Shown here: in pieces, positions 36,684 to 44,256 of the stretch | Layout of the letters: each line of letters starts with the position of its first letter | How positions within the stretch are numbered: position 1 is the first letter of the stretch | NCBI RefSeq assembly: GCF_024294805.1 | Contig: NZ_JANCLU010000013.1 | Span: 62,001 to 126,000 of the forward strand | Direction: 5' to 3' | Length of the DNA stretch: 64,000 bases | Source: Alsobacter ponti | GTDB taxonomy: Bacteria > Pseudomonadota > Alphaproteobacteria > Rhizobiales > Beijerinckiaceae | The notes under the pieces: generated by a model | What the model saw: only the letters and a program-made list of their open reading frames with translations | What the model was told of the DNA's origin: nothing | Database searches by the model: none | Position numbers and translations under genes: made by a program

Positions 36684-37403
36684 ATGCGAGTGACCGTCTG
36701 GAACGAGTACCGGCACGAGAAGCAGAACCCCGTCGTCAGCGGGATCTATCCCGAAGGCATCCACGCCGCCGTCGCCGCCGGCCTTCGCGCCAACGGCGTC
36801 ACGGACGTCCGCACGGTGACGCTCGACGACCCGGACCAGGGTCTCCCCCCGGACGTGCTCAACGGCACCGACGTGCTGGTCTGGTGGGGTCACCGGGCCC
36901 ACGACGAGGTTTCGGATGCTCTCGCCGCCGCGGTTGCGGCGCGCGTCAATCTCGGCATGGGACTGGTGGTCCTGCACTCGGGCCATTTCTCCAAGCCGTT
37001 CAAGCGCCTGATGGGCACCGAATGCACGGTGCGCTGGCGCGCCGACGGCGAGTTGGAGCGCATCTGGACCGTCGACCCCGCCCACCCCATCGCGCAGGGC
37101 GTGCCGGCCTATTTCGAGCTGCCGCGCGAGGAGATGTACGGCGAGCCCTTCGAGGTTCCGCCGCCGGACGAGCTCGTCTTCCTGAGCTGGTTCAAGGGCG
37201 GCGAGGTGTTCCGCAGCGGGTGCTGCTACCGGCGCGGGCGGGGACGCATCTTCTATTTCCGTCCCGGACACGAGACCTTCCCGACCTACCACGACGCCAC
37301 GGTGTGCAAGGTGATCGCCAACGGCGTGCGGTGGGCTCGTCCGGCCGTGATCGAGGCCGGACCGATGCTGAACGTCAAGATGCCGCCCATCGAGGCGATC
37401 TGA
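36684..37403 (+). CDS. ThuA-domain protein (trehalose-utilisation type, glutamine-amidotransferase-like fold)
   Basis: A 239-residue cytoplasmic protein with the ThuA pattern: [14 protein letters not shown] at the start, [34 protein letters not shown] and [18 protein letters not shown]. ThuA from Sinorhizobium works with ThuB in converting trehalose and related disaccharides to 3-keto derivatives; most ThuA-domain proteins are sugar-related but undefined. GGAG lies nine bases before the ATG. It is followed after 12 bases by the Tm-1-like gene. The neighbouring oxidoreductase of the Gfo/Idh/MocA family would be a suitable keto-sugar partner. Confidence 0.88.
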   Translation: MRVTVWNEYRHEKQNPVVSGIYPEGIHAAVAAGLRANGVTDVRTVTLDDPDQGLPPDVLNGTDVLVWWGHRAHDEVSDALAAAVAARVNLGMGLVVLHSGHFSKPFKRLMGTECTVRWRADGELERIWTVDPAHPIAQGVPAYFELPREEMYGEPFEVPPPDELVFLSWFKGGEVFRSGCCYRRGRGRIFYFRPGHETFPTYHDATVCKVIANGVRWARPAVIEAGPMLNVKMPPIEAI

Positions 37404-37415
37404 CCGGAGAGCGCG

Positions 37416-38636
37416 ATGGCGAGCCGCATCTTCATCGCCGGCACGGCCGACACCAAGGCGGCCGAACTCGCCTTTCTCGGCGAGATCGTGCGCGCGGCCG
37501 GCCTCGACCCGCTCGTCGTGGACCTGTCGACGACGCCACACGCCGCGAGGGTGGACATCCCCGCGAGCGAAGTGGCGGCCTGCCACCCGAACGGCGTCGA
37601 AGCGGTGTTCACCGGCGACCGGGGCAGCGCCGTGGCGGCGATGGGCGAGGCGTTCGCGGCATTCATGGCGGCGCGGCGCGACGATGTGCTCGCCGCCCTC
37701 GGCATCGGCGGATCGGGCGGCACGGCCATCGTGGCGCAAGGCTTCCGCGCACTGCCCGTCGGGACGCCCAAGCTCATCGTCTCGACCGTCGCGTCGGGAC
37801 AGGTCGCGCCCTACGTCGGCCCGAGCGACATCGCCATGATGTACTCGGTCACCGATCTCGCCGGACTCAACCGGATCTCGCGCGTCATCCTCGCCAACGC
37901 CGCGCACGCCGTCGCCGGCATGGCCAAGGGCCGGCTGCAGGCGACCGGCGGCGACGCGGCGGCGGAGACGAAGCCCGCCATCGGGCTCACCATGTTCGGC
38001 GTCACCACGCCCTGCGTGCGCCAGGTGACGGAGGCGCTTCAGGACCGCTTCGACTGCCTCGTGTTCCACGCCACCGGGACCGGCGGGCAATCGATGGAAA
38101 AGCTCGCCGACTCCGGCATGCTCGCCGCCATCCTCGACCTGACCACCACCGAGGTCTGCGACTTCATGATGGGCGGCATCATGGCGTGCACGCCCGACCG
38201 CTTCGGCGCGGTCGCCCGCTCTCGTGCGCCCTATGTCGGATCGTGCGGGGCGCTCGACATGGTCAATTTCGGCGCGCCCGACACCGTGCCGGCGCGCTAC
38301 GCGGACCGGCTGTTCTACCGGCACAATCCGCAGGTGACCCTCATGCGCACCACGCCCGAGGAGAACGCGCGCATGGGCGCGTGGATCGCCGGGCGGCTGG
38401 GCGCGTGCGAGGGCCCGGTGCGCTTCCTGATCCCGGAGAAAGGCGTGTCGCTGCTCGACGCGCCGGGCCAGCCTTTCCACGATCCACAGGCCGACGCGGC
38501 CCTGTTTTCCGCGCTCGAAACGCACTGGAAGCCGGGCCCGAGACGCCGGCTGGAGCGCGTGCCGTTCGCGATCAACGACCCCGGCTTCGCCCAGGCTGTC
38601 GTCCACCACCTCGACGCCGTGCTCGCAGAGACATGA
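37416..38636 (+). CDS. Tm-1-like ATP-binding domain protein (UPF0261 family)
   Basis: A 406-residue protein of the UPF0261/Tm-1-like family: [17 protein letters not shown] at the N-terminus, [21 protein letters not shown] (glycine-rich nucleotide loop), [24 protein letters not shown], and [14 protein letters not shown]. In tomato Tm-1 the homologous domain binds ATP and the tobamovirus helicase; the bacterial role is unknown. Its stop overlaps the next start (ATGA), and the next gene encodes the TIM-barrel domain that is fused to this one in plant Tm-1. The two proteins therefore probably form a complex. Confidence 0.9.
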   Translation: MASRIFIAGTADTKAAELAFLGEIVRAAGLDPLVVDLSTTPHAARVDIPASEVAACHPNGVEAVFTGDRGSAVAAMGEAFAAFMAARRDDVLAALGIGGSGGTAIVAQGFRALPVGTPKLIVSTVASGQVAPYVGPSDIAMMYSVTDLAGLNRISRVILANAAHAVAGMAKGRLQATGGDAAAETKPAIGLTMFGVTTPCVRQVTEALQDRFDCLVFHATGTGGQSMEKLADSGMLAAILDLTTTEVCDFMMGGIMACTPDRFGAVARSRAPYVGSCGALDMVNFGAPDTVPARYADRLFYRHNPQVTLMRTTPEENARMGAWIAGRLGACEGPVRFLIPEKGVSLLDAPGQPFHDPQADAALFSALETHWKPGPRRRLERVPFAINDPGFAQAVVHHLDAVLAET

Positions 38637-39475
38637 CCATGCGATTCGACAGAGCGGGCCTCGTCGCCCGGTTCCACGACATGATCCGCCGGGGCGAGCC
38701 CATCATCGGCGGCGGCGCCGGCACGGGGCTGTCCGCCAAGTGCGAGGAGGCCGGCGGCATCGACCTCATCGTCATCTACAATTCGGGCCGCTACCGCATG
38801 GCCGGGCTCGGCTCCCTGGCGGGGCTGCTCGCCTACGGCAACGCCAACGAGATCGTCCTGCAGATGGCGTCGGAAGTGCTGCCCGTGGTGAAGCACACGC
38901 CGGTGCTGGCCGGCGTCAACGGCACCGACCCGTTCTGCCATTTCGACAGCTTCCTCGACAGGCTGAAGACGCTGGGGTTCGCCGGCATCCAGAACTTCCC
39001 CACCGTCGGGCTGATCGACGGCGTCTTCCGCGCCAATCTGGAGGAGACGGGGATGGGATACGGGAAGGAGGTCGACCTCGTCCGCCTCGCCCGCTCCAAG
39101 GACATGCTGACCACGCCCTACGTCTTCAATCCGGACGAGGCGCGCGCGATGGCGGAGGCCGGGGCCGACATCGTCGTCGCCCACATGGGCCTGACGACGG
39201 GCGGCGTCATCGGCGCGGAGACGGCGCTGAGCCTGGAGGACTGCGTCGCGCCCATCAACGCCATGGCTGAGGCCGCGCGCGCGACCAGGCCCGACATCAT
39301 CGTGCTGTGCCACGGAGGTCCGATCTCGGGGCCTGACGACGCGCGCTTCATCCTCTCGCGGTGCCCGGGCTGCCACGGCTTCTACGGCGCGAGCTCGATG
39401 GAGCGCCTGCCCAGCGAGATCGCGCTGACGGCGCAGACCAGAAGCTTCAAGGCCATCACCCGCGAAAGCGCGTGA
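38633..39475 (+). CDS. PEP-hydrolase family TIM-barrel protein
   Basis: A 280-residue single-domain TIM barrel (PF09370 type). Typical blocks: [81 protein letters not shown] and [18 protein letters not shown]. The family is named after phosphoenolpyruvate hydrolase, but substrates of most members are unproven. ATG 38633 overlaps the Tm-1-like stop; a second ATG lies two codons on. The regulator at 39929 and the protein at 43688 carry paralogous barrels. Confidence 0.9.
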   Translation: MTMRFDRAGLVARFHDMIRRGEPIIGGGAGTGLSAKCEEAGGIDLIVIYNSGRYRMAGLGSLAGLLAYGNANEIVLQMASEVLPVVKHTPVLAGVNGTDPFCHFDSFLDRLKTLGFAGIQNFPTVGLIDGVFRANLEETGMGYGKEVDLVRLARSKDMLTTPYVFNPDEARAMAEAGADIVVAHMGLTTGGVIGAETALSLEDCVAPINAMAEAARATRPDIIVLCHGGPISGPDDARFILSRCPGCHGFYGASSMERLPSEIALTAQTRSFKAITRESA

Positions 39476-39501
39476 ACACGACAACAGCGAAAGGGACGGA
39501 C

Positions 39502-39945
39502 ATGGCGAAGGTTTACGTCAGCGGCATCATCGACGCCCCGGTCGATGCGGTGTGGGCCTATGCGCGCGACTTCAACGGCCACGGCGAATGGCACCCGCTG
39601 ATCGCCGAGAGCCACGTGGAGGAGGGGCTGCCCAGCGACAAGGTCGGCTGCGTGCGCAACTTCACGCTGAGCAATGGCGGCAAGCTGCGCGAGCGGCTGC
39701 TGTCGTTCAGCGATCTCGACCGGCGGTTCACCTACAACATCATCGTCTCGCCCATGCCGATCCAAAACTACATCGCAACCTTCGGCGTGAAGCCGGTGAC
39801 GGAGGGCGGCAAGACGTTCGTGGAGTGGATGGCCGAATTCGACGTCGCGCCGGAAGACGAGGCGCGCATTCGCCAGCAAGTAGGCCGCGACACGTTCGCC
39901 GCCGGCATCCTGGCGCTCGAAAAGGCGGTCAAGGCGCGTCTTTGA
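39502..39945 (+). CDS. SRPBCC (START/polyketide-cyclase-like) family protein
   Basis: A 147-residue single helix-grip domain. The start AKVYVSGIIDAPVDAVWAYARDFNGHGEWHP is the classic SRPBCC/MxaD-like opening, and FVEWMAEFDVAPEDEARIRQQVGRDTFAAGILALE the closing helix. Such proteins hold hydrophobic or small organic ligands, sometimes as cyclases or dehydratases. AAGGGACGGA precedes the ATG. It ends the ThuA/Tm-1/TIM-barrel gene group, 26 bases after the TIM-barrel stop, and its last 17 bases overlap the end of the convergent regulator gene. Confidence 0.85.
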   Translation: MAKVYVSGIIDAPVDAVWAYARDFNGHGEWHPLIAESHVEEGLPSDKVGCVRNFTLSNGGKLRERLLSFSDLDRRFTYNIIVSPMPIQNYIATFGVKPVTEGGKTFVEWMAEFDVAPEDEARIRQQVGRDTFAAGILALEKAVKARL

Positions 39946-41827
39946 CGCCGGCGGAAGCGGACCGCCGCCCGCCAGGCTTCAGCAGGCCGTGCGCGCGCAT
40001 CTTGTTGTAGAGCGTCTTGCGGGACATGCCGAGATAGTCGGCCGTGCGGCCTCGGCGAAAGCGGTTGTGCTTCAGCGCGTCGAGGATCCACTCCTTCTCC
40101 GAGCCGGACGGAGCCAGGACCGGCGCGTCCGGCCGTCGGGCAGCCTCCAGCGGCGGCAGATGCTGCGGGCCGATGACGTCGCCCGAGCAGGCGAGCGCGG
40201 CGCGCTCCAGCGTGGCGTGAAGCTCGCGCAGGTTCCTCGGCCAGTGATAGGCGGCGAGCGCGCGGAAGGCGGTGGGTTCCAGCGACTTGCGGGCCCCGCC
40301 GGCGCGCGCCTCGATGAGGCCGAGCGTCTCGTCGATCAGCGCCGGAAGGTCGTCGGCGCGGTCACGAAGCGGCGGCATGAGGATCGAGAAGCGGCCGAGC
40401 CATTCGGCGAAGCGCGGGTCCATCGCCTCCGGGGGAAGATCGCGCAGCGGCCTGCGGGCGATGGCGATGATCCGCACGTCCAGCGGCAGGGGCGTCTCGC
40501 CGCCGACGCGCCAGTACTGTCCGGCCTCCACCGCCTGCATCAGCGCGCGCTGCACCGCGACCGACATGTCTTCGACATGGTCGAGGATCAGCGACGATCC
40601 GCGCGCGAGTTCGAGCCAGCCCATGCGGGTCCGCCCGACCGAGGGATGCGCGCCGGCCATGCAGCCCAGCAGGTCGAGCGCCAGCCGCTCGCCGGGCGGG
40701 TCGGCGCAATTGACGGTGATGACGTCCCGGCCCTTGCGGGCGCTGAAGGCGTGGATGGCCCGCGCGACCTCGCGCCGGCCGGTTCCGTCCTCGCCGAGCA
40801 CGAGCACCGGATGGTCCGTCGTCACCAGCTTGCCGAACAGCGCGCGGGCGTCCTCGATGGCCGGGGAATGTCCCCACAGGCAGCGCGGGAACGAGCGCCG
40901 GTCGATCCGCCGCTCCATGCCGTCGATGCGCTGGCGAAGCGACCCGATCGCCTTGAAGGCGGCGGTGACGACTTCGATGGCGCTTTCCGACGGCACCCGG
41001 TCGATGGTGGAGCCGCCGACATAGCCGTCCACCTGGGCGACCATGCAGAGCTCCTCCAGCTGGCGCGGACTGACGATGGGACCGCCCTCGACCACGCAGC
41101 GCGTGCGCGGGGAGGTCGTCTGGACCAGCCGCGCGATGGCGGCGACCGACAGGGCGGCCTCCTCGATGCGGACTCCCGAGGCGGCGCCGAGGACGCCGCC
41201 CATGTTCCAGCCCAGGTCGATGTTGATGAGGTCGACGCCGCATTGCGCGGCGGCGACGGCCTCTTCCCGCGTGTGGATATAGGCGAGCGTCGCCAGCCCC
41301 CGCTCGCGCGCCTTTCGAAGAAGGTCGAGCTCGCGTCCGAAACCCACATCTTCCGCCTCGATAAAGGCGCGGAATTCCCCATCGATCAGGACTGCGCTCG
41401 GAAAATTCGCGACGCCTCGGAATCCGGCGTCGGCGACCCGCGACAGCAGCCGGTCGAGGTCGAGGCGAGGGTCGAAGCACGACGCGCCGAAATAGACCGG
41501 CACGGAGGCGCGGGGCAGGATCTCCGCGCAGGCGAAGCTCATCACGAACTCGTTGCTCTCGCGCATCGGCAGCATGGCGGCGATGGACGGCTCGCCCATG
41601 TTGCGCATGCGCCCGGCGCTGAGCGCGATCAGGAAATCCGCTCCGCCGCGGATGGCCGACTGCGCGGCCATTCCGGTGCCGATCGCCGCGCCGACGAGGA
41701 AGGACGATCCGGCGCGGATCGCCTCTTCCTGCTCAAACAGCGCGGCCGAGACGCCGCCCGCCCGCCCGGTCTCGCGGGCGGCGGCGGCCGCTTCAGCCGA
41801 AGGACCGGATATACTCCTGGACGTCAA
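39929..41827 (-). CDS. PEP-hydrolase TIM barrel fused to degenerate sigma-54-activator AAA+ and Fis-type HTH
   Basis: A 632-residue regulator. Residues 30-300 are a TIM barrel of the same family as the 38633 product (GFRGVANFPSAVLIDGEFRAF, DLINIDLGWNMGGVLGA, CVVEGGPIVSPRQLEEL). Residues 320-540 resemble the NtrC-type AAA+ domain, and residues 585-620 are a Fis-type helix-turn-helix (RRGRTADYLGMSRKTLYNKM). The ATPase is abnormal: Walker A is GEDGTGRRE with Arg351 for the catalytic Lys, the sigma-54 loop GAFTGA is GAHPSV (392-397), and Walker B is LILDHVED with His417 for Glu. It starts at TTG 41827, inside the end of the oxidoreductase gene. Probably a ligand-sensing DNA-binding protein that no longer drives sigma-54. 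Confidence 0.85.
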   Translation of the reverse strand: MTSRSISGPSAEAAAAARETGRAGGVSAALFEQEEAIRAGSSFLVGAAIGTGMAAQSAIRGGADFLIALSAGRMRNMGEPSIAAMLPMRESNEFVMSFACAEILPRASVPVYFGASCFDPRLDLDRLLSRVADAGFRGVANFPSAVLIDGEFRAFIEAEDVGFGRELDLLRKARERGLATLAYIHTREEAVAAAQCGVDLINIDLGWNMGGVLGAASGVRIEEAALSVAAIARLVQTTSPRTRCVVEGGPIVSPRQLEELCMVAQVDGYVGGSTIDRVPSESAIEVVTAAFKAIGSLRQRIDGMERRIDRRSFPRCLWGHSPAIEDARALFGKLVTTDHPVLVLGEDGTGRREVARAIHAFSARKGRDVITVNCADPPGERLALDLLGCMAGAHPSVGRTRMGWLELARGSSLILDHVEDMSVAVQRALMQAVEAGQYWRVGGETPLPLDVRIIAIARRPLRDLPPEAMDPRFAEWLGRFSILMPPLRDRADDLPALIDETLGLIEARAGGARKSLEPTAFRALAAYHWPRNLRELHATLERAALACSGDVIGPQHLPPLEAARRPDAPVLAPSGSEKEWILDALKHNRFRRGRTADYLGMSRKTLYNKMRAHGLLKPGGRRSASAGVKDAP

Positions 41828-42857
41828 TGGTCTGGCCTTTGCGCGCGCTCTCGATGCCGGCGAAGATCAGGGCGGCGGCATGGAGATTGGCTTCGACGTT
41901 GGTTTCCATCTCGGGTCCGCCGTCGAGCCACTTGCAAAACTTCTCGATCAGCCACGTGTTCAGCCATTTCGGCTGGGTGATCAGCTGGATCTTCTGGCCC
42001 TGCCCCTCGCGGCAGCGCTGGCGCACGAGGTCGCTGCGCGAGAAGATCTCGATCTCGCGGTTGTTCAGGATGGCCGACCCGAACTCGCAGTCGACGCGGA
42101 CATATTCCTTGGTCCAGTCGTTCAGGCCCACCGCCGAGCTGGACGAGCCCTCGTAGACTCCGCGCGCGCCGTTCAGGAACGTCATCATGACGATGCCGTC
42201 CGTGTCGCCGGCGTACTTCGCCCACTCGGGCTTCCAGGTGGAGGCGGTCAGCGTCTTGCACTGCGCGCCGGCGAAGTCCGCGACGAGGTCGAGGTGGTGC
42301 ACCGCGCCCTCGATCATCAGCGGGTCCTGCATGGTGTGGCGGAACAGCGCCCCCCAGGCCATGTGCTCGCGCAAATCGGCGGCGTAGCGGCAGCTCACCG
42401 TGTTCACCCGGCCGAGCTGGCCGGACCGGATGATCTGGCGCAGCGTCGTCTTGTCCTGGTCGAACCGGTGGCTCATCGTCACGGCCATCTTGCGGCCGGC
42501 GTCGCGGACCTTGCGGACGATGCGGGCCGAGGCCTCCATCGTGTCGGCGATCGGCTTCTCGCACAGGATGTCGACGCCGAACTCGATGGCGACGTCGACG
42601 ATGGCCTCGTGGAAGCCGGGCGGCACCACGATGGTGCAGAAATCGGCCTTGTGCGCGGCGAAAGCCTTGCGCGGGTCCGTGTAGCAGGCGTCCGCGGGCA
42701 GCTTCAGCGCGTTGCGCCCGAATTCGAGGGCCTTCGGGTCGACGTCGACCAGGGCGACGACCTCGATGGTCCGGTCCGCGACATTGGCGGCGAGGAACTC
42801 CGTGCACCAGCGGCGGCCGAACGTGCCGACGCCGACATGGATCACTTTCTTGGTCAT
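41793..42857 (-). CDS. Gfo/Idh/MocA-family oxidoreductase
   Basis: A 354-residue NAD(P)-dependent dehydrogenase. The Rossmann start VIHVGVGTFGRRWCTEFLA has the GxGxxG-type loop, ILCEKPIADTMEASARIV carries the family EKP motif, and the C-terminal alpha/beta domain has MIEGAVHHLDLVADFAG with the substrate-site His pair. Members oxidise sugars, inositols or sugar acids; some L-arabinose 1-dehydrogenases are in this family, but sequence alone does not fix the substrate. GAAAGGG precedes the ATG by six bases. It lies between the cupin gene (upstream) and the TIM-barrel regulator gene (downstream) in one transcript. Confidence 0.9.
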   Translation of the reverse strand: MTKKVIHVGVGTFGRRWCTEFLAANVADRTIEVVALVDVDPKALEFGRNALKLPADACYTDPRKAFAAHKADFCTIVVPPGFHEAIVDVAIEFGVDILCEKPIADTMEASARIVRKVRDAGRKMAVTMSHRFDQDKTTLRQIIRSGQLGRVNTVSCRYAADLREHMAWGALFRHTMQDPLMIEGAVHHLDLVADFAGAQCKTLTASTWKPEWAKYAGDTDGIVMMTFLNGARGVYEGSSSSAVGLNDWTKEYVRVDCEFGSAILNNREIEIFSRSDLVRQRCREGQGQKIQLITQPKWLNTWLIEKFCKWLDGGPEMETNVEANLHAAALIFAGIESARKGQTIDVQEYIRSFG

Positions 42858-42858
42858 C

Positions 42859-43491
42859 TCAGACCCTTTCAGGATGGGGCGTCGCCGGCCCGTGCGTGTG
42901 GTTCCAGAGGTGGCCGATGCGCTTGCGCCCCTCCAGCGTGGTCTCGAAGAACACCGCCTTCACCGGCAAGGGCGCATGCGCCATGTCGTGATGGTGGCCC
43001 ATGCCGATGGTGACGCAGTCCCCCGGCCCCATCTCCATGTGCTGGTCGCCGACGACGACGGTCGCCCTGCCCTCGAGCAGGATCCAGTACTCGTCGCAGT
43101 CGTGGTAGTGCGAGTCGATGCGCGTCGTCTTGCGATAGGGCACCGGGTCGCCCTTGTCGGCGGGATCGGCCTCGTCCTTGACGCGGAAGATGCCGCAGCC
43201 GGCGAGGTCGTCGCCCCAGTGGCCGCTCAGGCGGACCACCTGCGCGTCGGGCGTGCAGGCCTCGAGCCGATAGTCGGGAGAGGGCAGCAGCTCGATATCG
43301 AGAAACTGGCCTTCCTTGAGGACCATCGACCCGCCCCCGTGGACGAGGCGCGTCGTGCCCGCCGTGCCCATCACGCGTTCGCGCGCGGCGTCGCGGCGGC
43401 GCGTCGCGGAACCTCCGCCGAGGTCGATAATTTCGAAGTCTTCGAGCTCGCACCATGATGGCGGCGCGTCATGGCTCCTGATGACCGGCAA
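42859..43491 (-). CDS. Cupin-domain protein
   Basis: A 210-residue protein whose cupin barrel lies in the C-terminal half: HYHDCDEYWILLEGRATVVVGDQHMEM (motif 1 with His and Glu metal ligands) and GDCVTIGMGHHHDMAH (motif 2). The N-terminal half is less conserved. Such small cupins act as sugar isomerases, dioxygenases or metal-dependent sensors. The start is TTG 43491 with GGGAGGA seven bases upstream; no ATG in frame fits. One base separates its stop from the start of the oxidoreductase gene, so the two are coupled. Confidence 0.85.
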   Translation of the reverse strand: MPVIRSHDAPPSWCELEDFEIIDLGGGSATRRRDAARERVMGTAGTTRLVHGGGSMVLKEGQFLDIELLPSPDYRLEACTPDAQVVRLSGHWGDDLAGCGIFRVKDEADPADKGDPVPYRKTTRIDSHYHDCDEYWILLEGRATVVVGDQHMEMGPGDCVTIGMGHHHDMAHAPLPVKAVFFETTLEGRKRIGHLWNHTHGPATPHPERV

Positions 43492-43687
43492 CCGGCGTCC
43501 TCCCGTCGTGTTCGCTCGCCTTCGGCGATGTCGGGCGCAGGCTGCGCAATCGCGGGCCGCGCCGAAACCTCGGTCGCATGCGGCATTGAGTAATACAGGG
43601 TAATGAGGGGAAGCGCGCGCGGCAAACTCGACGGTGGCGAATTGAGCACGACCGTCGACCGATTAGTCTGGAGGCCTGGGAGGCAGC

Positions 43688-44233
43688 ATGAGCGATTGGG
43701 CGGGACGAGCGGCGCCAATCTTCGATCACATCCCGGAGGCGACCGAGCCGCCGCCGGACGGCCCCGTGCTGGTCTGTCCCTGGATGGCGGGGCTCACCCT
43801 CCCCTCGGGCCCGTGGCTCGCTGTCCTGCCGATCCACGACGCCAACGCCTGGATCGACGACGACGCGTGGCCGGGTCCGCCGGCCGCCTTCGCCGAGCGT
43901 CTCTATTTCGGCATCTACGCTCAGGACAGGCTTCGGGCGGCAGACAGGATGCTGGCCCGGCTCGCGGCCAAGGGCGTACGCGGCCTCGTCAACCTGCCGA
44001 CCGTGTCGTTCTTCGACGGCTCCGCCGCGGCGAACCATCGCGCGCTCGACTTCACCCCACAGCGCGAGTTGGAGTTCCTGCTGCGCGGGCGCGACGCCGG
44101 CTTCCGCGCCGGCTTCTGCACGCGCGCGCCGGAGGCCCTGACGGAGGCCGAACGCGCCGAGCTGGATTTCCTGCTCGTCCCGGAGCGGACCGGCGGACCG
44201 CTCCTCCTCGCACGCGCCTCCGGCGACCGCTGA
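43688..44233 (+). CDS. Short, divergent PEP-hydrolase-like TIM-barrel paralogue
   Basis: A 181-residue protein, about two thirds of family length. The central part aligns with the 38633 and 39929 barrels: RMLARLAAKGVRGLVNLPTV then SFFDGSAAANHRALDF and ELEFLLRGRDAGFRAGFCTRAPEAL match [29 protein letters not shown] and following residues in the full-size protein. The N-terminal glycine loop is replaced (LVCPWMAGLTLPSGPWLAVLPI), and the C-terminal strands with HGGPISG are missing. GGGAGG lies before the ATG and the frame is intact, so it looks like a shortened gene rather than recent debris. It is divergent from the cupin operon. Confidence 0.65.
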   Translation: MSDWAGRAAPIFDHIPEATEPPPDGPVLVCPWMAGLTLPSGPWLAVLPIHDANAWIDDDAWPGPPAAFAERLYFGIYAQDRLRAADRMLARLAAKGVRGLVNLPTVSFFDGSAAANHRALDFTPQRELEFLLRGRDAGFRAGFCTRAPEALTEAERAELDFLLVPERTGGPLLLARASGDR

Positions 44234-44256
44234 CGCCGGGGCGCGGAACGGCGGCG

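Noticed and set aside
43492-43687. Sigma-54 promoter for the gene at 43688, expected from the nearby NtrC-like protein
   Set aside because: No TGGCAC-N5-TTGC type -24/-12 element was found on either strand; TGGCGAATTGAGCA is only a poor partial match.
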